NCBI RefSeq assembly: GCF_004564075.1
Contig: NZ_CP038256.1
Coordinates: 1,922,001-1,986,000, forward strand
DNA: 64,000 nucleotides
Direction: 5' to 3'
DNA from: Microbacterium sediminis
GTDB taxonomy: Bacteria > Actinomycetota > Actinomycetes > Actinomycetales > Microbacteriaceae
This document shows, piece after piece, positions 32,787 through 41,031 of this stretch (positions are counted from its first letter, which is position 1; each line of letters starts with the position of its first letter). Below the pieces are notes generated by a model. It saw only the letters and a program-made list of their open reading frames with translations. It made no database searches and was not told the DNA's origin. Made by a program: the position numbers and the translations under genes.

Positions 32787-33197
32787 ATGAGCACCATTCC
32801 GTCTCACAGCCACTCGTTCGACGCGGACCGCCACGCGCGCTGGGAGGAACAGGAGCAGGCCGCCGAGGCGGCGGGCGCCGCGCGCGACATCGCGGACGTG
32901 CCGGCCGTGGAGGTCATCGCCTCCGCCTGCATCCACCTCATGAGCGCCGCCGCCGTCAAGCTCGGCCTGGGCGAGGAGGAGAACGCCGAGGAGCTGACCG
33001 ACCTCGACGAGGCGCGCAAGCTGATCAACGCCCTCGCGGGCCTCGTGACGGCCGCCGCCCCCGAGATCAGCGACTCGCACGCGCGCCCCATCCGCGACGG
33101 CCTGCGCTCGCTGCAGCTGCGCTTCCGCGAGATCTCGACAATCCCCGACGCGCCCGGCAAGGGCCCCGGCGAGAAGTTCACCGGCTCCGTCATCTGA
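32787..33197 (+). CDS. DUF1844 domain protein
   Basis: A 136-residue cytoplasmic protein. The central part (VEVIASACIHLMSAAAVKLGLGE, then a DEARKLINALAGLV helix) is the DUF1844 signature. The N-terminal 35 residues are charged and the C-terminus (PDAPGKGPGEKFTGSVI) is conserved among actinobacteria. It is divergent from infC, a conserved neighbourhood, but its function is unknown. It ends 5 bp from the convergent SseB-like gene within the palindrome CTGACGCCGTCAG, which supplies both stop codons. Confidence 0.85.
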   Translation: MSTIPSHSHSFDADRHARWEEQEQAAEAAGAARDIADVPAVEVIASACIHLMSAAAVKLGLGEEENAEELTDLDEARKLINALAGLVTAAAPEISDSHARPIRDGLRSLQLRFREISTIPDAPGKGPGEKFTGSVI

Positions 33198-33202
33198 CGC
33201 CG

Positions 33203-33991
33203 TCAGCCGCGGGCGAGCGACACCTGGAGCGAATCGACGAGCACGGCGATCCGGTCATCGCTCGCCCAGCGGCGCGCGAGGCGCTGCAGCACGGCGTCGA
33301 GCTCGGATCGCTCCAGCCCGTCGACGAGCGTGAGCTGCACGATCAGCTCAGGGCCGCGCAGGCGCGCCTGGGGGTCGCCGGGCGCGACGCCCAGATCGAG
33401 CACCGCGAGCTCCTGCCCGATCGACTCCTGCAGCCCCCGGTAGACCTCGGGGCTGGTCCACGACGGCTCCCACGGCTGCGCCTGGGCGATCGCCCACACG
33501 GCGGGCCGGCGCACGACGAACTCCGTGTCGCTGGTGGGATCGACGACGACCAGGTCGGTCTGCTCCCCCGCCGCCGCCAGCGCCGCGCGGGTGCCGGCGA
33601 CGGGGATCGGCCGCGCCTGCGGATCCCAGCGGCGCATCGTCTCGACGCAGGAGAACACCGGGAGCACCGTGCGGCCATCGGGGGCCGCCACCGTGACGAT
33701 CGACAGCTCCTGCGTCTTGTCGACGGCCAGCCCGTGGGCGCCGATCCCCTCGTCACCCTTCTCGGCCACGAGGGGCACGAGCACGCGGGCCTCGCGCAGG
33801 GCGTCGACGACCGCGACGGGATCGCCGGTGCCGTCGCGGAAGCGCGTCAGCGCCTCCCAGAGCCGGGGGTCGGCCGATCCGTCATCGCCCGCCGCGGGGT
33901 TCGGGCGGAACGCGCGACCCTGCCACGGCACCCCCGCCGAGTCCTCGCGCGACGGGTCGTGCGATCCCTGCGGAGCGCCGTGATCGGGCAT
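33203..33991 (-). CDS. SseB family protein
   Basis: A 262-residue cytoplasmic protein. The region 55-150 (LWEALTRFRDG, ARVLVPLVAEKGDE, LPVFSCVETMRRW) matches the SseB N-terminal domain and the rest the SseB-like C domain. SseB was named for enhanced serine sensitivity in E. coli but its biochemistry is unclear. ATG 33991 shares one base with the priA stop (TGATG). It appears co-transcribed with the his genes in this family; any role in histidine metabolism is unproven. Confidence 0.82.
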   Translation of the reverse strand: MPDHGAPQGSHDPSREDSAGVPWQGRAFRPNPAAGDDGSADPRLWEALTRFRDGTGDPVAVVDALREARVLVPLVAEKGDEGIGAHGLAVDKTQELSIVTVAAPDGRTVLPVFSCVETMRRWDPQARPIPVAGTRAALAAAGEQTDLVVVDPTSDTEFVVRRPAVWAIAQAQPWEPSWTSPEVYRGLQESIGQELAVLDLGVAPGDPQARLRGPELIVQLTLVDGLERSELDAVLQRLARRWASDDRIAVLVDSLQVSLARG

Positions 33992-34737
33992 CAGTTCGAG
34001 GCGACGTCGAGGGCCTCGGCCAGCGTGAAGGCGCCGGCGTAGAGCGCCTTGCCGACGATCGCGCCCTCGACGCCCTCGGGCACCAGCTCGCGCAGGGCGA
34101 TGAGGTCGTCGAGGCTCGAGACGCCGCCGGAGGCGATGACCGGCTTGTCGGTGCGCGAGGCGACCTCGCTCAGCAGCTGCAGGTTCGGGCCCTTGAGCGT
34201 GCCGTCCTTGGTGACGTCGGTGACGACGTAGCGGGCACAGCCGGCCTCCTCGAGGCGGTCGAGCACCTCCCAGAGGTCGCCGCCCTCCTGGGTCCAGCCG
34301 CGCGCCGCGAGGGTGGTGCCGCGCACGTCGAGGCCGACGGCGATCGCGTCGCCGTAGCGGCCGATGATCGACGCGGTCCACTCGGGGTTCTCGAGCGCCG
34401 CCGTGCCGAGGTTGATGCGGTGGGCGCCGCTGTCGAGCGCGGCCTCCAGCGACGCGTCGTCGCGGATGCCGCCCGACAGCTCGATGTTCACGCCGCGCAC
34501 GTGCTTGAGCACCTTGCGGATGATGCCGGCGTTGTTGCCCCGGCCGAAGGCCGCGTCGAGGTCGACCAGGTGGATCCATTCGGCCCCCTGGTCGGCCCAC
34601 TGCTCGGCGGCCTCGATGGGGTCGCCGTAGCTGGTCTCCGTGCCGGCCTCACCCTGGGTGAGTCGGACGGCCTTGCCACCCGCGACGTCGACGGCCGGAA
34701 GCAGGATCAGGCCGGGGGTGGACGCGAAATCGTTCAT
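33991..34737 (-). CDS. priA: phosphoribosyl isomerase A (bifunctional HisA/TrpF)
   Basis: A 248-residue TIM barrel with the two half-barrel repeats ([36 protein letters not shown]). In actinobacteria without a separate trpF this enzyme serves both histidine and tryptophan synthesis; the sequence is of that PriA type, although I cannot see whether trpF is missing elsewhere. ATG 34737 has GAGGAGCT just upstream. It is 94 bp after hisH. Confidence 0.93.
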   Translation of the reverse strand: MNDFASTPGLILLPAVDVAGGKAVRLTQGEAGTETSYGDPIEAAEQWADQGAEWIHLVDLDAAFGRGNNAGIIRKVLKHVRGVNIELSGGIRDDASLEAALDSGAHRINLGTAALENPEWTASIIGRYGDAIAVGLDVRGTTLAARGWTQEGGDLWEVLDRLEEAGCARYVVTDVTKDGTLKGPNLQLLSEVASRTDKPVIASGGVSSLDDLIALRELVPEGVEGAIVGKALYAGAFTLAEALDVASN

Positions 34738-34831
34738 AGCTCCTCGTGCGGGCGGGGACGTTACCGCAGAACGCACAAGCTCCGAGGGTACGCGCGCAAC
34801 GCCGATCGATCCAATCGGACGGGAATGTCGG

Positions 34832-35473
34832 TCAGGCTCGCAGCGTTTCGATCCAGTTACGCAGCAGCGCGATGCCCGCCGCGCCCGACTTCTCGGGGTG
34901 GAACTGCGTCGCCGTGAGCGGCCCGTTCTCGACCGCGGCGATGAAGCGCCCGCCGTGCGTGGCCCACGTGACCGCGGGCTGCGGGAAGGGCGCCTGCACG
35001 TCGAGCGTCCACTCCTGCGCCGCGTAGGAGTGGACGAAGTAGAAGCGCTCGTCGGCGATGCCGCGGAACAGCACCGAGTCCTCCGGCGCCTCGACGGTGT
35101 TCCAGCCCATGTGCGGCACCACGGGGGCCTCGAGCTCGGTCACCACGCCCGGCCACTCCCCCAGTCCCTCGGTGTCGGCCCCGCGCTCGATGCCGCGCTC
35201 GAACATCACCTGCATGCCCACGCAGATGCCCATGACGGGACGTCCGCCGGCGAGGCGGCGCTCGATGAGCTCGCCGCCGCGGACGGCCTCGAGCTGCTCC
35301 ATCACGGCCTGGAAGGCGCCGACGCCGGGCACGAGCAGGCCGTCGGCCTCCAGCACGAGCGCGCGGTCGCGGGTGAGGCGCACGTCGCCGCCGGCGGCCT
35401 GCAGCGCCTTGACGGCCGAGTGGACGTTGCCCGATCCGTAGTCGAGGACGGCGACGAGGGGACGCTCGGTCAC
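34832..35473 (-). CDS. hisH: imidazole glycerol phosphate synthase, glutaminase subunit
   Basis: A 213-residue class I glutamine amidotransferase. The nucleophile Cys lies in [12 protein letters not shown] and the catalytic His/Glu in QFHPEKSG. It supplies ammonia to HisF, which is not in this window. GTG 35473 overlaps the hisB stop (GTGA). Confidence 0.95.
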   Translation of the reverse strand: MTERPLVAVLDYGSGNVHSAVKALQAAGGDVRLTRDRALVLEADGLLVPGVGAFQAVMEQLEAVRGGELIERRLAGGRPVMGICVGMQVMFERGIERGADTEGLGEWPGVVTELEAPVVPHMGWNTVEAPEDSVLFRGIADERFYFVHSYAAQEWTLDVQAPFPQPAVTWATHGGRFIAAVENGPLTATQFHPEKSGAAGIALLRNWIETLRA

Positions 35474-36075
35474 AGCGCGCCCTTCGTGGACGGGATGCCC
35501 TGCACGAGCGGGTCGAGCGCCTTGGCCTGCCGGAAGGCGCGCGCGAAGGCCTTGAACTCGGCCTCCGCGATGTGGTGCGGGTCGCGGCCGCCCAGCACGC
35601 GCACGTGGACCGTCAGGCCCGCGTTGAACGCGATCGCCTCGAAGGAGTGGCGCACGAGGGAGCCGGTGAAGTGGCCGCCGATGAGGTGGTGCTCGAAGCC
35701 CGCGGGCTCGCCGGTGTGCACGAGGTAGGGGCGGCCCGAGATGTCGACCACCGCCTGCGCGAGTGCCTCGTCGAGCGGCACGAGCGCGTCGCCGTAGCGG
35801 GAGATGCCGGCCTTGTCGCCCAGCGCCTCGCGGATGGCCTGGCCCAGGACGATCGAGACGTCCTCGGCGGTGTGGTGCGCGTCGATGTGCGTGTCGCCGG
35901 TCGCCTTCACGGTGAGGTCGGTCAGCGAGTGCTTCGCGAACGCCGTGAGGAGGTGATCGAAGAACGGCACGCTCGTGTCGATGCTGCTGTGCCCCGTGCC
36001 GTCGAGGTTCAGCTCGAGCTCGACGGAGGACTCGCTCGTGGAGCGGACACGGCTGGCGGTGCGCGCGGTCGTCAT
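35470..36075 (-). CDS. hisB: imidazoleglycerol-phosphate dehydratase
   Basis: A 201-residue monofunctional dehydratase, seventh step... of the HisB type without a phosphatase domain. Metal-binding signatures [16 protein letters not shown] and the later [16 protein letters not shown] are intact. ATG 36075 has TAGACT six bases upstream (36082-36087), suggesting a leaderless transcript starting here inside the his run, 43 bp after hisC. Confidence 0.95.
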   Translation of the reverse strand: MTTARTASRVRSTSESSVELELNLDGTGHSSIDTSVPFFDHLLTAFAKHSLTDLTVKATGDTHIDAHHTAEDVSIVLGQAIREALGDKAGISRYGDALVPLDEALAQAVVDISGRPYLVHTGEPAGFEHHLIGGHFTGSLVRHSFEAIAFNAGLTVHVRVLGGRDPHHIAEAEFKAFARAFRQAKALDPLVQGIPSTKGAL

Positions 36076-36118
36076 GACTCGAGTCTAGTTCCGCGCGTCG
36101 GGAGGCTCCTCGGAGTCG

Positions 36119-37249
36119 TCAGTTGCCGATCTCCGCGAGCGCCTCGAGGAACGCGGTCGTCTCCTCCTCGGTCCCCGCGGTCACGCGCAGGTGGCCGGGG
36201 ATGCCGATGTCGCGCACGAGGATGCCCCGTTCGCGCAGCAGCTCCCAGGTGCGGGCCGGATCGGCGACGCCGCCGAAGAGCACGAAGTTCGTCCAGGAGG
36301 GGTAGACCGTGTAGCCGAGGGCCTCGAGCGTCGCCGACATCCGATTGCGCTGCTCCACGATCTCCTCGACCGTGTGCAGCATCGTGTCGGCGTGACGCAG
36401 CGCGGCCGTGGCCGCCGCCTGGGTGAGCGCGGACAGGTGGTACGGCAGCCGGACGAGCCGGAGCGCGTCGATGAACGCCGGATCGGCGGCGAGATAGCCC
36501 ACGCGCGCGCCGGCGAACGCGAACGCCTTGCTCATGGTGCGTGACACGGCCAGCCGCGGGCGCCCCTCGAGCAGGGTGAGCGCCGACTGCTCCTCGCGCG
36601 GCGCGAACTCCCAGTACGCCTCGTCGACGATCACGATGCCGTCGGTGGCGTCGTAGACCGCCTCGATCACGTCGAGCGACAGGGGCGTGCCGGTGGGGTT
36701 GTTCGGCGAGCAGAGGAACACGATGTCGGGACGGGCGTCGGCGACCTGACGCGCCGCGTCGTCGGCGTCGATGGCGAAGCCGGGGCCGCGGGTGCCCGCG
36801 ATCCATTCCGAGCCGACGCCGCGCGCGATCAGGCTGTACATCGAGTAGGTGGGCGCGAAGCCGAACGCCGTGCGCCCCGGGCCGCCGAAGGCCTGCAGGA
36901 CGTGCTGGAGCACCTCGTTCGATCCGTTGCCGGCCCAGATCTGCTCCGGCGCCAGGCCGTGGCCGAGGTAGTCGGCGAAGCCCTGGCGCAGCTCGGTGAA
37001 CTCGCGGTCGGGGTAGCGGTTGACGTCGCGCAGCACGCGCGCGACGGCGTCGGCGATGTCGTCGGCGACCTCGTCGGGGACCGGGTGGGTGTTCTCGTTG
37101 ACGTTGAGGGCCACCGGGACCGGCATCTGCGGCGCCCCGTAGGGCTTCTGCCCGCGCAGGTCGGGGCGGAGGGGAAGGTCGTCGAGTCCGATCGCTCGAT
37201 CGACGGTCACGGAAGCGGGATTGGCAGGGTCCGAGGTCACGGACACCAT
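36119..37249 (-). CDS. hisC: histidinol-phosphate aminotransferase
   Basis: A 376-residue class I/II PLP aminotransferase. Motifs are LNVNENTHPVPDEV, FLCSPNNPTGTPL, the PLP-lysine SRTMSKAFAFAGARVGYL and the C-terminal HLRVTAGTEEE (substrate Arg). The ATG at 37249 is annotated, but a GTG at 37240 has TACCAT exactly seven bases upstream (37248-37253), matching the leaderless pattern of this window, and would shorten the protein by three residues. Confidence 0.94.
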   Translation of the reverse strand: MVSVTSDPANPASVTVDRAIGLDDLPLRPDLRGQKPYGAPQMPVPVALNVNENTHPVPDEVADDIADAVARVLRDVNRYPDREFTELRQGFADYLGHGLAPEQIWAGNGSNEVLQHVLQAFGGPGRTAFGFAPTYSMYSLIARGVGSEWIAGTRGPGFAIDADDAARQVADARPDIVFLCSPNNPTGTPLSLDVIEAVYDATDGIVIVDEAYWEFAPREEQSALTLLEGRPRLAVSRTMSKAFAFAGARVGYLAADPAFIDALRLVRLPYHLSALTQAAATAALRHADTMLHTVEEIVEQRNRMSATLEALGYTVYPSWTNFVLFGGVADPARTWELLRERGILVRDIGIPGHLRVTAGTEEETTAFLEALAEIGN

Positions 37250-37274
37250 GGTAAGACCGCCGGGCTGTGCGCGC

Positions 37275-37646
37275 TCAGTGTCCGAACGCGGCCGGCACGG
37301 AGATCTGCTGCCCCGGGGTGAGCATGCCACCGGCGAGGTTGTTGAGGTTCTTGAGCTCGTAGATCACGTCGCGCGGGTCGTGCCCGGGGGCGACCTCCTG
37401 CGCGATGCTCCACAGCGTGTCGCCCGCGGACACCGTGACGATGTCGAACGCCTCGGCGCCCGCGCCGTCCTCGCGCGAGGCGAGCGCGGTGCCGCCGCCG
37501 ATGATCGCGGCGGCCAGGCCGGCGACGACGGGAGCGGCCGCCAGGGCGGCCAGCACGCGGCGCCCGCGCGCCGTCAAGCGCAGGCGGGTGCGAGGCGCGG
37601 CGATGCGGGGTGCCGAGGGACCTGCCGAGAGGATCGCGGTGCTCAT
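37275..37646 (-). CDS. LysM-domain membrane protein, DivS/ChiZ/YneA-type SOS cell-division inhibitor candidate
   Basis: A 123-residue protein: cytoplasmic N-terminus, one membrane segment (about 30-55) and an external LysM domain (about 68-117, VSAGDTLWSIAQEVAPGHD and NNLAGGMLTPGQQISVP). Divergent from lexA, exactly where YneA (Bacillus), DivS (Corynebacterium) and ChiZ/Rv2719c (Mycobacterium) lie; these halt division after DNA damage. ATG 37646 has AAGGAG seven bases upstream. The intergenic region carries a damage-type promoter. Function by context, not by direct motif. Confidence 0.82.
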   Translation of the reverse strand: MSTAILSAGPSAPRIAAPRTRLRLTARGRRVLAALAAAPVVAGLAAAIIGGGTALASREDGAGAEAFDIVTVSAGDTLWSIAQEVAPGHDPRDVIYELKNLNNLAGGMLTPGQQISVPAAFGH

Positions 37647-37715
37647 GTCGTGCTCCTTGTCTGAGAGGCCTCGCACCCGCCTCGGCCGGGAGGCGGGGTG
37701 CGAAGCTCTGTTCCG

Positions 37716-37745
37716 AGTATATCTTCGAGTGTTCGAACGTGTCAA
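37716..37745 (-). promoter_or_regulatory. sigma-A promoter of the LysM gene with inverted repeat in spacer
   Basis: On the minus strand TTGACA (37745-37740), an 18-bp spacer and TATACT (37721-37716), a near-perfect promoter. The spacer holds TTCGAACACTCGAA (37724-37737), an inverted repeat with a TCGAAC half-site of the actinobacterial LexA box but not a full box. Confidence 0.75.
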
Positions 37746-37766
37746 CGGTATTCGGAACCCCCGACA
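37745..37766 (-). promoter_or_regulatory. RecA-NDp (PafBC)-type promoter of the LysM gene
   Basis: On the minus strand TGTCGGGG (37766-37759), exactly eight bases, then TACCGT (37750-37745). This fits the mycobacterial LexA-independent damage promoter tTGTCRgtg-N8-TAnnnT. It lies just upstream of the sigma-A promoter and overlaps its -35 by one base. Confidence 0.6.
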
Positions 37767-37883
37767 TTCGGATCGGAACCGACACGCTCGAACAAATCTC
37801 CCGAAGACCCCGACGAATTCGCTACTGTCGAGGGCGAGGGACACGTAACCAGTGACCTCCGACATTCGAACGAGGAGCATGAG

Positions 37884-38579
37884 ATGAGCGACGCCGCGGC
37901 CGACATCGCCGGCATCGACGACAAGCCGCGCACGCGTCGTCGCCGGAACCTCAGCGAGAAGCAGATGGCCATCCTCGAGGTGATCCAGCGCTCCATTCAG
38001 CGCAACGGGTACCCGCCGAGCATGCGCGAGATCGGCGACGCCGTGGGCCTGAAGTCGCTCTCCAGCGTCACCCACCAGCTCGGCCAGCTCGAGCTGAGCG
38101 GCTACCTGCGCCGCGATCCCGGCAAGACCCGGGCCATGGAGGTCCTCATCGACCTGCCCGGCCTGTCGGGCGAGAACGTCGACGCCGACGCCCCCTCGGT
38201 CGGCGACGCGGCGATGGTCCCGCTCGTGGGCCGCATCGCCGCCGGCGTGCCGATCACCGCCGATCAGCAGGTCGAGGAGATCTTCCCGCTCCCCCGCCAG
38301 CTCGTGGGCAAGGGCGAGCTGTTCATGCTGAAGGTGGTCGGCGAGTCGATGATCGACGCCGCCATCTGCGACGGCGACTGGGTGGTCGTCCGGGCGCAGA
38401 ACACGGCCGAGAACGGCGACATCGTGGCCGCCATGCTCGACGGCGAGGCGACCGTCAAGGCGTTCCGGCAGCGCGACGGCCACACCTGGCTGCTGCCGCG
38501 GAACTCGGCGTTCGAGCCGATCCTGGGCGACGAAGCGACGGTGCTCGGCAAGGTCGTCGCCGTGCTGCGCGCCGTCTGA
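37884..38579 (+). CDS. lexA: LexA repressor
   Basis: A 231-residue SOS repressor. The winged-helix domain (residues about 22-90, [28 protein letters not shown]) is followed by the S24 protease-like domain: cleavage bond A120-G121 in RIAAGVPI, Ser155 in GESMID and Lys192 in TVKAF. ATG 37884 follows GAGGAG. The upstream region has several TCGAAC half-sites (for example 37788-37793 and 37866-37871), but I see no full LexA box within 37647-37883. Confidence 0.97.
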   Translation: MSDAAADIAGIDDKPRTRRRRNLSEKQMAILEVIQRSIQRNGYPPSMREIGDAVGLKSLSSVTHQLGQLELSGYLRRDPGKTRAMEVLIDLPGLSGENVDADAPSVGDAAMVPLVGRIAAGVPITADQQVEEIFPLPRQLVGKGELFMLKVVGESMIDAAICDGDWVVVRAQNTAENGDIVAAMLDGEATVKAFRQRDGHTWLLPRNSAFEPILGDEATVLGKVVAVLRAV

Positions 38580-38632
38580 GCCCGGCATATCGCGACCTGC
38601 ACCACGGGTGGGACTCGCCTAGGTTGGGACGC

Positions 38633-40600
38633 GTGACGATTGCACCCTACGGATCCTGGCCGTCCCCGATCAGCGCCGCCGACGTGGCGGGAGGGTCGCT
38701 GCGCCTCGACGGCGCGCGCTTCGTCGGCGACGAGATCTGGTGGAGCGAGGGCATCCCGGCCGAGCGCGGCCGCACGGCGCTGCTGCGCACCGGGAGCGAT
38801 GCGCAGACGGGCGAGGCCGAGGTGCTGCTGCCGGCGCCGTGGAGCATGCGCTCGCGCGTGCACGAGTACGGCGGCGGCGCCTGGACGGCCGACGACCGCG
38901 GCACGGCCTACTTCGTCGAGCAGTCCGATCAGCGGGTCTACCGCTTCACCCCCGGCAACGAGCCGGTGCCGCTCACGCCCGCCGGCGGCGGCGCGCACGG
39001 CGACCTGACCCTGGCCGAGGGCGCGCTCTGGGCGGTGCGCGAGCGCGACAGCGGCACCGCCGTGCCGGCGCGCGACATCGTGCGCATCCCGCTCGACGGA
39101 TCGGGGGCGGACGACGCCGACGCGATCACGAGCGTCGTCGCCGGGAGCGACTTCCTCGCCTACCCCGCGCCGCGGGCCGGCCGGCTCGCATGGATCGCCT
39201 GGAACCACCCCGACATGCCATGGGACGCCGCCGAGCTGCGCGTGGGCGCGCTCGGCGCCGACGGCCGCGTGGCGGAGCAGACCGTCGTGGCGGGCGGCCG
39301 CGCGGACGGACGCAGCATCTCGGCGCTCCAGCCCGAGTGGACCGGCGACCACGAGCTCGTCTTCGTCGCCGACATCCCGCGCGAGGGAGGGGACGCGCGC
39401 TGGAACCTGCACTGGGTCCGCTTCGACGGCCTCACGGCCATCGGGCCCGAGCCGATCATGCCGGCCGACGCCGACACGGGAGGCCCGCTGTGGAACCTCG
39501 GCGCCCGCTGGTACGGCGCCCTCGATGACGGCCGCATCGTCGCGGTCCAGACGAACGGCTCGGACGCGCTCGTCGTGATCGACCCGACCTGCGGCGGCGA
39601 GGACAGCCTCGTCACGCCGCTGACCGGAGACGTGCTCGTGCGCCACGTGCGCGGCGAGCGCCTGCTGCTCACGGGCGCCGGTGCGACGGTGCCGGGCGGG
39701 CTGTGGCTGCTCGACGTCGACGCCCACACGATCGTTCCCGTCCGCGGCGGGGTGCCCAGCGGCGATCTCGACCCGAGCTGGATGTCCGTCGCCCGCGCGA
39801 TGACGTTCCCTGGCCCCAACGGACCGGTGCACGCGTTCGACTATCCCCCCACGAACCCCGAGGTCACCGCGCCGCCCGAGGAGCGGCCGCCGTACCTCGT
39901 GCTCGTCCACGGCGGGCCCACCAGCCGCGTCTCGGGCACGCAGTCGCTCGTGGTGTCGTACTTCACGAGCCGCGGCATCGGCGTGCTCGATGTGAACTAC
40001 GGCGGCTCCAGCGGCTACGGCCGCGCCTACCGCGAGCGGCTGCGCGGCGCGTGGGGCGTGGTGGACGTGCAGGACACGGCGGCCGCGGTGACCGGCATGG
40101 TGGAGGCGGGCCTGGCGGACGGCGCGCGCGTGGCGATCAAGGGCGGCTCCGCCGGCGGCTGGACGGTGCTGTGCGCCGTCGCCGACACCGACGTGTTCGC
40201 GGCCGGGATCAGCCGCTACGGCGTCGCCGACCTGCGCCGGCTCGCCGAGGACACGCACGACTTCGAGGCCCGTTACCTCGACGGGCTCGTGGGCCCGCTG
40301 CCGGAGGCCGAGGACGTCTACATCGCCCGCTCCCCGCTGTCGCGGCCCGAGACGCTGCGCACGCCGCTGCTGATCCTGCAGGGCGCCGATGACCCGGTCG
40401 TGCCGCCCAGCCAGTCCGAGGCGCTGCGCGACGCGCTGGCCGGCAACGGCGTGCCGCACGCGTACATCCTGTTCGAGGGCGAGTCCCACGGCTTCCGCCG
40501 CGCCGAGACGCTGCAGCGGGCGTTCGAGGCGGAGCTGGCGTTCCTCGGCGCCGTGCTCGGCTTCTCCACCCCCGGCGTCGCGCCGCTGCCCCTGGACTGA
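38633..40600 (+). CDS. S9 family prolyl oligopeptidase-type peptidase
   Basis: A 655-residue protein: a beta-propeller-like N-terminal part (1-400) and a C-terminal alpha/beta hydrolase. The active-site serine is in IKGGSAGGW, aspartate in LQGADDPVVPP and histidine in ESHGFR. There is no signal peptide, so it is probably cytosolic and cuts short peptides or acylated peptides. The GTG at 38633 has TAGGTT seven bases upstream (38620-38625). It ends 3 bp from the convergent DUF2809 gene. Confidence 0.9.
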   Translation: MTIAPYGSWPSPISAADVAGGSLRLDGARFVGDEIWWSEGIPAERGRTALLRTGSDAQTGEAEVLLPAPWSMRSRVHEYGGGAWTADDRGTAYFVEQSDQRVYRFTPGNEPVPLTPAGGGAHGDLTLAEGALWAVRERDSGTAVPARDIVRIPLDGSGADDADAITSVVAGSDFLAYPAPRAGRLAWIAWNHPDMPWDAAELRVGALGADGRVAEQTVVAGGRADGRSISALQPEWTGDHELVFVADIPREGGDARWNLHWVRFDGLTAIGPEPIMPADADTGGPLWNLGARWYGALDDGRIVAVQTNGSDALVVIDPTCGGEDSLVTPLTGDVLVRHVRGERLLLTGAGATVPGGLWLLDVDAHTIVPVRGGVPSGDLDPSWMSVARAMTFPGPNGPVHAFDYPPTNPEVTAPPEERPPYLVLVHGGPTSRVSGTQSLVVSYFTSRGIGVLDVNYGGSSGYGRAYRERLRGAWGVVDVQDTAAAVTGMVEAGLADGARVAIKGGSAGGWTVLCAVADTDVFAAGISRYGVADLRRLAEDTHDFEARYLDGLVGPLPEAEDVYIARSPLSRPETLRTPLLILQGADDPVVPPSQSEALRDALAGNGVPHAYILFEGESHGFRRAETLQRAFEAELAFLGAVLGFSTPGVAPLPLD

Positions 40601-40603
40601 GGC

Positions 40604-41017
40604 TCAGCCGCGGCGGCGCACGGCCGCCAGCAGCAGCGCGCCGGCGGCGGCCCCGACCGCGTACCACGCCAGGTCGGGGCCGTGAAAGGTCGTGCCGAGG
40701 ATCAGCCGGGCGAGGGGGTGGCCCGCCAGCTGCGCCGGGATGCGGGTGAGCTGGAACAGCTCGACGGCGGCGCTCAGCGCGAACGCGATGACGCCCGCGA
40801 GCACCGCTCGGATCCGCGGCGCGACGAGCACGACGAGCCACAGCACGAGCACGGCGTACAGCGCGACCCCCGCGTCCTTGGCCACGTCGCCGCCGCCGAA
40901 CGCACGCACGCCCAGGCCGGCCGCGATCGTGAGCGCCGCGGCCGCCGCGGCGGTCCACCGTGTGCGCTCGGCGCCCGTCGCCGCGGCCTCGACCGGCGCC
41001 GCGCGCTCGTCCCGCAC
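40604..41017 (-). CDS. DUF2809 family membrane protein
   Basis: A 137-residue protein with four hydrophobic segments. The blocks DAGVALYAVLVLWLVVLVAP, ELFQLTRIPAQLAGHPLAR and LGTTFHGPDLAWYAVG are the family pattern. Function is not known. GTG 41017 starts 14 bp after hflX, so the gene is probably in the same transcript. Confidence 0.78.
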   Translation of the reverse strand: MRDERAAPVEAAATGAERTRWTAAAAAALTIAAGLGVRAFGGGDVAKDAGVALYAVLVLWLVVLVAPRIRAVLAGVIAFALSAAVELFQLTRIPAQLAGHPLARLILGTTFHGPDLAWYAVGAAAGALLLAAVRRRG

Positions 41018-41031
41018 CGACGGATCCCGGC

